The notes beneath the pieces are model-generated. The model was not told the origin of the DNA. It did no database searches and saw only the letters and a program-made list of their open reading frames with translations. This document shows positions 51,686 through 60,807 of a DNA stretch of 64,000 nt, in pieces. Position 1 is the stretch's first letter, and each line of letters starts with the position of its first letter. Source of the DNA: Natronorubrum aibiense (GTDB taxonomy: Archaea; Halobacteriota; Halobacteria; Halobacteriales; Natrialbaceae); assembly GCF_009392895.1 (NCBI RefSeq), contig NZ_CP045488.1, positions 3,038,001-3,102,000 on the forward strand, written 5' to 3'. A program made the position numbers and the translations under genes.

Positions 51686-52813
51686 TCACGCCGGGGCGTT
51701 GGGCTCGTCTTCGAGCAGCGAGCGGACGTACTTCGTGACGTGGTCGTCGATGCGGCGTTTGTAGCCGGCCTGTCGGGCGAGCCGATCCAGTTCACGGGCA
51801 ACGAGGCTGCCGTACTGGACGGCTTTTTTATCTCGCGTGGAGACCGATTCGGGGAGCACGTCGGCGGCGACGAGCCGCAGTGCGCGTTTGCGCTGTTGCT
51901 CGTCGGCCAGCAGGGCGTCCGGGAGTCGCAGTGCGGCGTCGACGACGGCGTCGTGGAGCAGGGGCGCGACTGGCTCGAGTCCTGTCGCCTCGATTGCGTG
52001 GATATCACGGGGGAGCTGGTCGGGTAGCGTCGCGATTCCCTCGCGAACGGCTCCGCGGGTCGTCTCGGCGTCGACACGGTGATCGAGACGGACGACTTTC
52101 TCGTAGCCGCCGAACAGTTCGTCGGCTCCCTGCCCGACTGCCAGCGCGTCGAAGCCCTCGGCGGCGACGTGTTCGCCGACCAGATACAGCGGCAGCGCGA
52201 TCTGAACGTCCATGGCGTTCGTTCGCCCGATCGCGCGGGCGACCCGCGGCGTGGCTCGCTCGAGATCCGCCGGCTCGAGTTCGACGACGGTCAGCTCGCG
52301 TCCCATCGCGTCGGCGGCCGTCCGGGCGGCCTCGACGTCGTGGCTGTCCGGGAAGCCGACGACGAAAAGCGGCGCGTCGAGGAGTTCGGCGACCAGCGCG
52401 GAGTCGACACCGCCGGAGAAGGCGACGGCGACCTCACGGTCTGGCGCTCGAGCCGCGTCGGTCGCCGTTCGAATCGCATTCGAGAGCCGTTCGAGTGCCG
52501 CGTCGTGGTCCGTCTCGAGCGGCGGCTCGGGAAGCGTCCACCGGCGCTCGGAGTCGGTCTCGGCTGTCAAATCCAGCGTCGACCCCGGCGGGACGAGTTC
52601 CGGCGTCTCGAGGGCGGCGGGCTCGAACGCCCACTGGGAATCGGGGCTCGAAGGGTCGTGATCGGCCTCGACGTACAGTGGCACACGGCCGAGGACGTCA
52701 CGGACGACCATCTCATCGAGTTCGCCGGCGAAGCCGACCGTCCCCGGTAACGGCTCGTCGTCTTCGAGCGCTAGACGGACGGTTTCGACGTCGGTGCCGC
52801 GGATCGCTGTCAT
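51686..52813 (-). CDS. Asparagine-synthetase-like PP-loop ATPase without glutaminase domain
   Basis: A 375-residue protein. The C-terminal synthetase domain is complete: PP-loop AFSGGVDSALVAEL (SGGVDS ~133-138), VGQGADELFGGYEK and a terminal STRDKKAVQYGS block. The first ~120 residues keep only a remnant of the amidotransferase half (VGFAGELDEMVVRDVLGRVPLYVEADH). They have no N-terminal catalytic Cys, since the protein begins Met-Thr. It therefore cannot hydrolyse glutamine itself. It overlaps the PHP gene by 4 nt. An ammonia-dependent or different adenylation reaction is likely; the substrate is unknown. Confidence 0.85.
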   Translation of the reverse strand: MTAIRGTDVETVRLALEDDEPLPGTVGFAGELDEMVVRDVLGRVPLYVEADHDPSSPDSQWAFEPAALETPELVPPGSTLDLTAETDSERRWTLPEPPLETDHDAALERLSNAIRTATDAARAPDREVAVAFSGGVDSALVAELLDAPLFVVGFPDSHDVEAARTAADAMGRELTVVELEPADLERATPRVARAIGRTNAMDVQIALPLYLVGEHVAAEGFDALAVGQGADELFGGYEKVVRLDHRVDAETTRGAVREGIATLPDQLPRDIHAIEATGLEPVAPLLHDAVVDAALRLPDALLADEQQRKRALRLVAADVLPESVSTRDKKAVQYGSLVARELDRLARQAGYKRRIDDHVTKYVRSLLEDEPNAPA

Positions 52814-53496
52814 CGGAACAGCCCCAGAAACCCGTTTCTGACGCGACGTGAGACGCCGCCGGCGGCCTGTCGAAAGCTGATCCGCCACGGGGTACGCTTG
52901 CCTTCGACGGAGGTGCGACCGTCGCGAATCGCGTCGAGGATGGCGTCGACGGAGCGGTCGTCGGCGTCGACGCGGGTGACGGCTTGCCCGACCATCTCGC
53001 TGATGTGAGCGTCACTGCCCGCGGTCGCCGGCAGCCCGCGGGAGTTCGCGAAACGCTCGGCCTGCCGGTTCGCGCGGCCGGTCAACAGCCGGGAGTTGTA
53101 GATCTCGATCGCGTCGCCCTTGGCAAGTTCGTCGCGAGAGATCCGGGCCATCACGCCGTGGCGCGACTCTTGGAACGGGTGAGGGATCACCGCGAGTCCG
53201 CCCTGGTCGTGGATCGCTTCGAGCGTCGACTCGTAGGAGAGTCCGGGCGGGACGGCTTCCTCGAGTCCGAAGCCCAGAATGTGGCCGGCCTTGCTCGAGA
53301 TTTCCATCGCCGGAATGCCGATCAGGCCGTACTCGGGGGCGCGTTCGGCGGCGGCGAGGCTGGCGTCGATTTCGTCGTGGTCGGTCACGGCGATCGCGTC
53401 CAGGCCGACGGCGTCTGCCTGTTCTAAGATCAGTTCGACCGGGTCCCGACCGTCATAGGACAACGACGAGTGAGCGTGGAGTTCAACCGACAGCAC
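52810..53496 (-). CDS. PHP-domain metal-dependent phosphoesterase
   Basis: A 228-residue PHP hydrolase. The motifs are ELHAHSSLSYDG (first His pair), AVTDHDEIDASL, GIPAMEISSKAGHILGFG, VIPHPFQ and ATAGSDAHISEMVG, together giving the usual trinuclear metal site. Members include nucleoside 3',5'-phosphate and RNA 5'-end phosphoesterases. It is translationally coupled (ATGA) to the downstream asparagine-synthetase-like gene. Confidence 0.9.
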   Translation of the reverse strand: MLSVELHAHSSLSYDGRDPVELILEQADAVGLDAIAVTDHDEIDASLAAAERAPEYGLIGIPAMEISSKAGHILGFGLEEAVPPGLSYESTLEAIHDQGGLAVIPHPFQESRHGVMARISRDELAKGDAIEIYNSRLLTGRANRQAERFANSRGLPATAGSDAHISEMVGQAVTRVDADDRSVDAILDAIRDGRTSVEGKRTPWRISFRQAAGGVSRRVRNGFLGLFR

Positions 53497-53561
53497 GTGT
53501 ATGGAACACGGTTAGAGTGGATCGATCAAAAACACCCCGGTCCGTGGTGTGCCCACGAGAG

Positions 53562-54008
53562 CTACTCGTCGGGATCGAGTTCGACCAACTCGAGCGACCG
53601 ATTCAGATGACAGACCTCGTGCGGTGGATCACCGACGATGTCGCGGATGCGGTACTCAGTGTCGAACTCGATCGCGTCGGGCTCGCAGTACTCGTGGCTC
53701 GGACAGTCGACGTACGGGCAGGGGCCGGGCAGGCTCGTTTTGCTGCCGGCGAACGCGCCTTTCGACGTGATGTTCGCGCGCACGGAGACGGGTTCGACTT
53801 CGACGGCGCGGACGCCGCCGTCGTGCATGGCACACTCGAGGGTCTGGGCGTTCTCGCGGACGGACGTGATGCGGTATTTGATACCGTCGTCCAAGTTGAG
53901 ACACTGACTCCGGTAGGGGCAGCCGGCGCAGGCATCGGCCTCGCCGTGATAGACGAACTCGGTTCCCGGCTCGGCGAGCCGAGTCCCAATGAGCGTAACG
54001 GTGGACAT
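53562..54008 (-). CDS. UPF0179 family cysteine-rich protein
   Basis: A 148-residue archaeal protein of unknown function. It has eight or so conserved cysteines: ACAGCPYRSQCLNL (~25-38), LECAMHDGG, and GPCPYVDCPSHEYCEPDAI (~93-111), followed by HEVCHLNR. They probably bind zinc or a Fe-S cluster. The start MSTVTLIGTRLAEPGTEF at 54008 is typical for the family. It is separated from the upstream DUF5820 gene by ~70 nt and may share its transcript. Confidence 0.88.
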   Translation of the reverse strand: MSTVTLIGTRLAEPGTEFVYHGEADACAGCPYRSQCLNLDDGIKYRITSVRENAQTLECAMHDGGVRAVEVEPVSVRANITSKGAFAGSKTSLPGPCPYVDCPSHEYCEPDAIEFDTEYRIRDIVGDPPHEVCHLNRSLELVELDPDE

Positions 54009-54075
54009 GGACGTGGGTACTCTCCGGTTGCGGTTAAGGCTCACGTCCGAACGTGTGGAATTCGGAGCCAGCGGC

Positions 54076-54516
54076 TTACGCGGACTCGCCGTTGGCCGAT
54101 CCGGTTAACTCGTCGAGTTGTTCGAAGTACCTCTCGCGCGGCACCTGATAGAGGCCGCGGTAGTCGATCTCGCCGTCGGTGAACGCTCGAGCGAGCTCGA
54201 GCGCGCGGGAGACGGCGTCGTCTCGCGTCGAAAATCGCTCGTTCTCGGCTGAGACGTCGGGCTCGAGATAGAGCGTCACGTACCAGTCGGTCTCACCGGT
54301 TCGGCTGGTCGGATTCGTCCCGGGGCGGCGAGTACGTTTGCCGTGGGTCACGTACAGCGTTGGGAGACAGGCCGCGGGAAAGTCGTCGGCGTTGAACACG
54401 TCAGGACGGTACGCGAGGACGAGTCGGCCGTCGTCGCCGTGGCTCCAGACGTCCCAGCCGTCCGCCAGTCCGGCGAGCGAGCCGTCGGAGTCGTCGGTGG
54501 ACGCCGTGTCGGTCAT
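54076..54516 (-). CDS. DUF5820-like haloarchaeal protein
   Basis: A 146-residue soluble acidic protein. It contains GWDVWSHGDDGRLVLAYRPDVFNADDFPAACLPTLYVTHGKR, then GETDWYVTLYLEPDVS and a helix-rich C-terminus (SRALELARAFTDGEIDYRGLYQVPRERYFEQLDEL). It resembles a haloarchaea-specific DUF family, from memory DUF5820. The TATA box GTATATAC (54539-54546) is ~27 nt from the ATG. Function unknown. Confidence 0.8.
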   Translation of the reverse strand: MTDTASTDDSDGSLAGLADGWDVWSHGDDGRLVLAYRPDVFNADDFPAACLPTLYVTHGKRTRRPGTNPTSRTGETDWYVTLYLEPDVSAENERFSTRDDAVSRALELARAFTDGEIDYRGLYQVPRERYFEQLDELTGSANGESA

Positions 54517-55128
54517 ATCTCGGGTTACGCCTGCATCCGTATATACTGTCGGACGACGGTCCGATGCCGATCGTCTCGGCTCCTATCGGCTGACTCGAGT
54601 GGGGTTCGCGGGCCAGCCGCGCGCGAGCGTCCCCGGCCGTTGCAGGCCGGTAATTTATGCCACGATCGCCCGAATATGGTCCATGGTACCGAATATCTAT
54701 ATACAGTTCTGGTAGAATTTGCCTGCAATAAGGTCCTGATAAATATCTTTTGGGGCTAAAGCTAAGTAGCTGGATTACTCACTCATTAAACACTATCGGT
54801 ATCCGTCCGACGGACCGATTCACCCTGCGTCCGTCCCCGGCGCACCGTTGTTCGAGTCCCTGATACGGGCCTCGCGCAACGATGAGTGGTGATCGATCAC
54901 ATATGACACGACAGACCGCCGCCCACTGCGGTTCGGAGCGCGCTGCGAGCCTGCCACTCGAGGAGCGATCCGAGCATGACGGTGATCTGTGTCTGTCGAA
55001 CGATGCAGTTCGACGGATTCCGACGGTTCGACCACGATGCCACGGCTGGTCGGACGACGTCCGCTCCGAACACGGTCCGTGTGACCACGGACGATGCAGA
55101 CGGGGGAACCGCAACTGGCAATGATACC
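54517..55128. other. Long region upstream of the PrkA operon
   Basis: About 610 nt with no convincing gene. AT-rich TATA-like patches occur at ~54688-54706 and ~54735-54760. The PrkA frame remains open upstream to an ATG at 54976, but those 51 residues are Arg/Thr/Cys-rich and unlike the family. I read the segment as promoter plus a probably long 5' leader. Confidence 0.45.
54539..54546 (-). promoter_or_regulatory. TATA box of the DUF5820-like gene
   Basis: The self-complementary octamer GTATATAC is centred ~27 nt upstream of the minus-strand start at 54516. Confidence 0.6.
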
Positions 55129-57201
55129 ATGACCGGTGACATCGAGACACTCGAGAAGCTCAGTACGGATTACAAGGAATCGATGCCCGCAGACCTGCGG
55201 GAAACCAAGTCTTTCGACTGGTACCTAGAGGAGGTCTACGAGGACCCGAAGATCACCCGCAACGCCCACCAGCGGGTCGCGGATATGTTCGACTACTACG
55301 GGACGACTTACGACGAGACCGAGGGAATGGTCGAGTACAAACTCGCCTCGGAAGACCCGTTGAACGACGGTGAGAACACCTTCTACGGGAAGGTGATCCA
55401 CCAGTCGATCCACGAGTTCGTGAACAAGGTTAAGTCGGGTGCCCGCCGCCTCGGGCCGGAACGGCGGATCAAACTCTTACTCGGGCCGGTCGGCTCCGGC
55501 AAGTCCCACTTCGACAAACAAGTGCGGCGCTACTTCGAGGATTACACGCTCCGCGAAGACGGACGGATGTACACCTTCCGCTGGACCAATCTCTGTGACG
55601 TCATCAAAGATCAGGACCCAGCCGACGACACCGTCCGATCCCCGATGAACCAGGATCCGCTCGTGCTCTTGCCTGTCCAGCAGCGCCAGCAGGTGATCGA
55701 CGACCTAAATGAGCGTCTCGACGCACCCTACACCATCCAGAACGAGCAGGCGCTCGATCCGGAAAGCGAGTTCTACATGGACAAGCTGCTGGCGTACTAC
55801 GACGACGACCTCCAGGCCGTCCTCGAGAACCACGTCGAGATCATCCGACTCGTCGCCGACGAGAACAAACGGCAGGGACTGGAGACGTTCGAGCCCAAAG
55901 ACAAGAAAAACCAGGACGAGACGGAGCTGACGGGCGACGTCAACTACTCGAAGATCGCCATCTACGGCGAATCAGACCCGCGGGCGTTCGACTACTCGGG
56001 GGCGTTCTGTAACGCAAACCGCGGCATCTTCTCCGGTGAAGAACTGCTCAAACTCCAGCGGGAGTTCCTCTACGACTTCCTGCACGCGACCCAGGAGCAG
56101 ACGATCAAACCCAAGAACAACCCGCGGATCGACATCGACCAGGTGATCGTCGGGCGGACGAACATGCCCGAGTACAAAGACAAGAAGGGCGACGAGAAGA
56201 TGGAGGCCTTCAACGACCGCACCAAGCGGATCGACTTCCCGTACGTCCTCTCGTACGAAGACGAGGCCAAGATCTACAACAAGATGCTCAACAACGCCGA
56301 CGTCCCCGACATCAACGTCGAGCCACACACGCTCGAGATGGCGGGGCTGTTCGGCGTGCTCACCCGGATCGAAGAGCCCGACACCGAGACGATCGATCTG
56401 CTCTCGAAGGCGAAAGCGTACAACGACGAGATCGACGAAGGCGACGACATCGACGTCAAAAAGCTTCGCGAAGAAGCCGCCGCGAAAGCCGAGATCGGCG
56501 AAGGGATGGTCGGCATCTCGCCGCGGTTTATCGGCGACGAGATCGCCGAGGCGATCATGGACTCGAAACACCGCCAGCGCGGTTTCCTCTCGCCGCTGAC
56601 GGTGTTCAACTTCTTCGAGGAGAACTTAGAACACCACGGCTCGATCCCCGAGGACAACTTCGAGAAGTACTACCGCTACCTCGAGACGGTCCGCGAGGAG
56701 TACAAAGAACGTGCGATCGAGGACGTCCGCCACGCGCTGGCCTACGATATCGACGAGATCCAGCGCCAGGGCGAGAAGTACATGGACCACGTGATGGCCT
56801 ACATCGACGACGACACGATCGAGGACGAACTCACGGGCCGCGAGCAGGAACCCGACGAGACGTTCCTGCGCAGCGTCGAGGAGAAACTCGATGTTCCCGA
56901 GGACCGTAAGGACGACTTCCGTCAGGAAGTGTCGAACTGGGTCTCTCGGCGCGCCCGTGAGGGCGAGGCGTTCAACCCACAGGACAACGAACGCCTGCGC
57001 CGCGCCTTAGAGCGCAAGCTCTGGGAGGACAAGAAACACAACATCAACTTCTCGGCGCTGGTCAGCGCCAACGAGTTCGACGACGACGAACGCTCGTCGT
57101 GGATCGACGCGCTGATCGAACAGGGCTACTCCGAGGCAGGGGCCAAAGAAGTACTCGAGTTCGCCGGCGCGGAGGTCGCCAAAGCAGAGATGGAAGACTA
57201 A
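55129..57201 (+). CDS. prkA: PrkA-family serine protein kinase (canonical copy)
   Basis: A 690-residue protein kinase of the PrkA/YeaG family, with an AAA-like domain and an unusual kinase domain. Walker A is GPVGSGKS (119-126), and IFSGEELLKLQREFLYDFLHATQEQTIKP is a typical mid-protein block. The C-terminal PrkA domain contains RFIGDEIAEAIMDSKHRQRGFLSPLTVFNFFEENL and EKYMDHVMAYIDDDTIEDELTGREQEPDETFLRSVEEKL. Bacterial homologs act in starvation and sporulation responses with YeaH and SpoVR. It is first of a four-gene operon, with 1 nt between it and the next kinase. Confidence 0.93.
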   Translation: MTGDIETLEKLSTDYKESMPADLRETKSFDWYLEEVYEDPKITRNAHQRVADMFDYYGTTYDETEGMVEYKLASEDPLNDGENTFYGKVIHQSIHEFVNKVKSGARRLGPERRIKLLLGPVGSGKSHFDKQVRRYFEDYTLREDGRMYTFRWTNLCDVIKDQDPADDTVRSPMNQDPLVLLPVQQRQQVIDDLNERLDAPYTIQNEQALDPESEFYMDKLLAYYDDDLQAVLENHVEIIRLVADENKRQGLETFEPKDKKNQDETELTGDVNYSKIAIYGESDPRAFDYSGAFCNANRGIFSGEELLKLQREFLYDFLHATQEQTIKPKNNPRIDIDQVIVGRTNMPEYKDKKGDEKMEAFNDRTKRIDFPYVLSYEDEAKIYNKMLNNADVPDINVEPHTLEMAGLFGVLTRIEEPDTETIDLLSKAKAYNDEIDEGDDIDVKKLREEAAAKAEIGEGMVGISPRFIGDEIAEAIMDSKHRQRGFLSPLTVFNFFEENLEHHGSIPEDNFEKYYRYLETVREEYKERAIEDVRHALAYDIDEIQRQGEKYMDHVMAYIDDDTIEDELTGREQEPDETFLRSVEEKLDVPEDRKDDFRQEVSNWVSRRAREGEAFNPQDNERLRRALERKLWEDKKHNINFSALVSANEFDDDERSSWIDALIEQGYSEAGAKEVLEFAGAEVAKAEMED

Positions 57202-57202
57202 C

Positions 57203-59491
57203 ATGACGGGCAACGACTACGTCACCGAGGCTGACCGCACGCTGGAAGAGACCTACGAAGAGCCGATGAGCCTCGCGGCGTACGTCGATCGGATCTTCGA
57301 GAACCCGACGATCGCCTCCCACGCCTCGAAGTACTTACTCGAGGCGATCGAAGCCGCGGGCACCCGGACCGTGGTCGAAGAGGGCGAAGAGAAAGAGCGG
57401 TATCGCTTCTTCGACGATCCGCACAACGACGGCGAGCACGCAATCTTAGGTAACACCGAGGTGTTGAACCGGTTCGTCGACGACCTGCGGTCGATCGCCG
57501 CGGGCCGGGCGAAAGACGAGAAGATCATCTGGTTCGAGGGGCCGACTGCGACGGGCAAATCCGAGCTCAAGCGCTGTCTGGTCAACGGGCTGCGCGAGTA
57601 CTCGAAGACGCCCGAGGGACGGCGCTACACCGTCGAGTGGAACGTCACCACGGCCGGTCCCGAAGAACGGGGGCTGAGCTACGGCGACAGCGATCCGACC
57701 GCGACGGACGACAAACACTGGTACGAAAGTCCCGTACAGGCACACCCGCTGTCGGTGTTCCCCGAGGAGGTCCGCGAGCAGGTGCTCGCAGATTTGAACG
57801 GCGAGCTCGAGGACCACGTCCCCGTCCGGGTCGACTCGCAACTCGATCCGTTCTCGCGGGAGGCGTACGACTTCTTAGAGGAACGGTACCGCCGGGAGGG
57901 CAAAGACGCGCTGTTCTCGGCGATCGTCGACGACGACCACCTGCGGGTGAAAAACTACGTCGTCGACGTCGGCCAGGGTGTCGGCGTCCTCCACAGCGAG
58001 GACGACGGCCCACCCAAAGAGCGACTCGTCGGTTCGTGGATGCACGGCATGCTGCAGGAACTGGATTCGCGGGGCCGAAAGAACCCGCAGGCGTTCTCCT
58101 ACGACGGTGTCCTCTCCCAAGGCAACGGCGTCCTGACGATCGTCGAGGACGCAGCCCAGCACGCCGACTTGCTCCAGAAGCTGTTGAACGTCCCCGACGA
58201 ACAGTCGGTCAAACTGGACAAGGGGATCGGGATGGACGTCGACACCCAGATGCTGATCATCTCGAACCCCGATCTCGAGGCCCAGCTCAACCAGCACGCC
58301 GACCGAAACGGAATGGACCCGCTGAAAGCGCTCAAGCGCCGGTTGGACAAACACCAGTTCGGCTATCTGACGAATCTGAGCCTCGAGTGTGAACTCATCC
58401 GCCGGGAACTGACCAACGAGACGTCGGTCTGGGAAGCCGAGAGCTACGCCGAACTCGAGGAGCGGATCCGCGAGCCGGTGACGGTGACGGTCAAAGATCA
58501 GGCCGGCGAGACGCGAACGCAGGAGTTTGCACCCCACGCGATCGAGGCAGCTGCGCTGTACGCGGTCGTTACCCGACTTGACGAGGAGAACCTGCCGAAC
58601 GGCCTCGATCTGGTCGACAAAGCGTTGATCTTCGATCAAGGCTTCCTGCAGGAAGGCGACTCCCGCAGGGAGAAAGACGAGTTCGACTTCGACGACGACG
58701 CCCATGACGGCGAACACGGGATTCCCGTGACCTACACGCGAGATACCCTCGCGGAACTCCTCCAGACGGACCGGGATCGACACCACCCCGAATTGTCGGT
58801 CGAGGACGTCGTGATGCCACGGGACGTGTTGAACACGATGGCGGAGGGACTCGCGGACGCACCCGTCTTCTCGATGGGCGAGCGCTCGGAGTTCGAAAAC
58901 CGGATCGTGCCCGTGAAAAACTACGTCTTCGACCGCCAGGAGTCGGACGTCATCGAGGCGATCATGCACGACAAACGCGTCGACGAGGAGACCGTCGCCG
59001 AGTACGTTGAAAACGTCTACGCGTGGGAGACCGACGAACCGCTGTACAACGACCGCGGCGAGCGCGTCGAGCCGGACCCGCTGAAGATGAAGCTCTTCGA
59101 GGTCGAACACCTCGGCCGCTTCTCCGAGGCCGAGTACGACGGCAACGTGCCACGCGAGAGCGTCCGGAACTTCCGGCGCGAAAAGGTCATCACGTCGCTG
59201 AACCGCCACGCCTGGGAGCACCGAGACGAGGACTTCGCCGTCGAAGACGTCGATCTCACCGCGATTCCGGTGATCAAGTCCGTCCTCGAGAGCCACGACT
59301 GGGACGACGTCGAACGAACGTTCGAGGACTTCGACCCCCGCCAGTGGGACGACCCGCCGAGCGGGACGCAGACGGCAGCGGTCAAAGACCGCACGATCGA
59401 GACGATGGTCGAGCGCTTCGACTACTCCGAGGCGTCGGCCGAACTAACCAGCAGACACGTTATGGGACAGGTGAGCTACCGATGGGACTGA
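57203..59491 (+). CDS. Second, divergent PrkA-family kinase
   Basis: A 762-residue paralog. The Walker A motif [14 protein letters not shown] (GPTATGKS 113-120) and the order of domains match PrkA. The sequence has diverged and carries extra segments, such as [56 protein letters not shown]. Middle blocks [60 protein letters not shown] resemble AAA sensor regions. It may form a hetero-complex with, or phosphorylate, the first kinase; this is inference. It overlaps the DUF444 gene by 10 nt. Confidence 0.88.
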   Translation: MTGNDYVTEADRTLEETYEEPMSLAAYVDRIFENPTIASHASKYLLEAIEAAGTRTVVEEGEEKERYRFFDDPHNDGEHAILGNTEVLNRFVDDLRSIAAGRAKDEKIIWFEGPTATGKSELKRCLVNGLREYSKTPEGRRYTVEWNVTTAGPEERGLSYGDSDPTATDDKHWYESPVQAHPLSVFPEEVREQVLADLNGELEDHVPVRVDSQLDPFSREAYDFLEERYRREGKDALFSAIVDDDHLRVKNYVVDVGQGVGVLHSEDDGPPKERLVGSWMHGMLQELDSRGRKNPQAFSYDGVLSQGNGVLTIVEDAAQHADLLQKLLNVPDEQSVKLDKGIGMDVDTQMLIISNPDLEAQLNQHADRNGMDPLKALKRRLDKHQFGYLTNLSLECELIRRELTNETSVWEAESYAELEERIREPVTVTVKDQAGETRTQEFAPHAIEAAALYAVVTRLDEENLPNGLDLVDKALIFDQGFLQEGDSRREKDEFDFDDDAHDGEHGIPVTYTRDTLAELLQTDRDRHHPELSVEDVVMPRDVLNTMAEGLADAPVFSMGERSEFENRIVPVKNYVFDRQESDVIEAIMHDKRVDEETVAEYVENVYAWETDEPLYNDRGERVEPDPLKMKLFEVEHLGRFSEAEYDGNVPRESVRNFRREKVITSLNRHAWEHRDEDFAVEDVDLTAIPVIKSVLESHDWDDVERTFEDFDPRQWDDPPSGTQTAAVKDRTIETMVERFDYSEASAELTSRHVMGQVSYRWD

Positions 59492-60807
59492 GAGACGACC
59501 TCGAGCGATTCCGTGAGGTGGGCGAACAGCGCCGCGAGGATCTGGCCGACTTCATCCAGTACGGCGATCTCGCCGGTGGACAGGGATCGATCCAGATCCC
59601 GGTCAAGATCGTCTCGCTGCCGGAGTTCGAGTACGATCAGCGCGATCAGGGTGGCGTCGGTCAGGGCGACGGCGGAACGCCCGACACCGGCCAGCCGGTT
59701 GGCCAGCCCCAGCCACAGCCGGGCGACGACGACGGCGACGATGGCGAGCCCGGCGAGGAGGGTGGCGACCACGAGTACTACGAGATGGACCCCGAGGAGT
59801 TCGCCGAAGAACTCGACGAGGAACTCGGGCTCGACTTAGAGCCGAAAGGCAAGCGCGTGATCGAGGAGAAAGAAGGGCCGTTTACCGACCTCACCCGGTC
59901 GGGTCCCGACAGCACGCTCGATTTCGAGCGGATGTTCAAGGAGGGTCTCAAGCGAAAACTCGCGATGGACTTCGACGAGGAGTTCCTGCGCGAACTCTGT
60001 AAGGTCGAGGGCATCGAGCCCCGCGAGGTCTTCGAGTGGGCCCGCGGCGAGAACCTCCCGGTGTCGATGGCCTGGGTCGAGGAGGCCTACAGCGAGATCC
60101 CCGACGAGGAACGGAGCACGTGGGACTCGATCGAGGAGGTCGAAGCGAACGTCGAACGCGAGAGCGTCCAGCAGAAGATTCGTCGGGAAGGGATCAAACA
60201 CGTCCCCTTCCGCCGCGAGGACGAACGCTACCGCTACCCCGAGATCATCGAGGAAAAAGAGAAGAATGTCGTCGTCGTCAACATCCGCGACGTCTCGGGG
60301 TCGATGCGCGAGAAGAAACGCGAACTCGTCGAACGGACGTTCACGCCGCTGGACTGGTATCTTCAGGGTAAGTACGACAACGCCGAGTTCATCTACATCG
60401 CCCACGACGCCGACGCCTGGGAGGTCGAACGCGACGACTTCTTCGGCATCCGCAGCGGCGGTGGGACGAAGATCTCGAGTGCGTACGAACTCGCGGCCGA
60501 ACTATTAGAGGAGTACCCCTGGAGCGACTGGAACCGGTACGTCTTCGCCGCGGGAGACTCCGAGAACTCGAGCAACGACACCGAAGAGCGCGTCATTCCG
60601 AGAATGGAAGAGATTCCCGCCAACCTTCACGCCTACGTGGAGACCCAGCCAAGCGGCAACGCCATCAACGCGACCCACGCCGAGGAACTCGAGCGCCACT
60701 TCGGGACCGATTCCGACGACGTCGCGGTGGCGTACGTCAACAGCAAAGACGACGTGACCGACGCGATCTACGAGATCCTCTCGACGGAGGGTGAAACAGA
60801 TGAGTAA
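59482..60807 (+). CDS. DUF444 (YeaH/YhbH) von Willebrand A-like protein
   Basis: A 441-residue protein that accompanies PrkA in bacteria and archaea. A central Gly/Gln/Pro/Asp-rich linker (~55-97) divides a helical N-terminus from a long acidic helical region. The C-terminal VWA-like fold shows the MIDAS motif NIRDVSGSM (Asp270, Ser272, Ser274) and later [18 protein letters not shown]. The ATG at 59482 is preceded by a good Shine-Dalgarno AGGTGA (59469-59474) and overlaps the kinase end. It overlaps spoVR by 8 nt. Confidence 0.92.
   Translation: MGLRDDLERFREVGEQRREDLADFIQYGDLAGGQGSIQIPVKIVSLPEFEYDQRDQGGVGQGDGGTPDTGQPVGQPQPQPGDDDGDDGEPGEEGGDHEYYEMDPEEFAEELDEELGLDLEPKGKRVIEEKEGPFTDLTRSGPDSTLDFERMFKEGLKRKLAMDFDEEFLRELCKVEGIEPREVFEWARGENLPVSMAWVEEAYSEIPDEERSTWDSIEEVEANVERESVQQKIRREGIKHVPFRREDERYRYPEIIEEKEKNVVVVNIRDVSGSMREKKRELVERTFTPLDWYLQGKYDNAEFIYIAHDADAWEVERDDFFGIRSGGGTKISSAYELAAELLEEYPWSDWNRYVFAAGDSENSSNDTEERVIPRMEEIPANLHAYVETQPSGNAINATHAEELERHFGTDSDDVAVAYVNSKDDVTDAIYEILSTEGETDE

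Noticed and set aside
54976-55128. N-terminal extension of PrkA from an upstream ATG
   Set aside because: The 51 extra residues are Cys/Arg/Thr-rich and not family-like. MTGDIETLEKL at 55129 is the natural PrkA start.
60791-60799. GTG start for SpoVR nine bases upstream
   Set aside because: The Shine-Dalgarno GGAGG would directly abut the GTG, whereas its spacing to ATG 60800 is normal.
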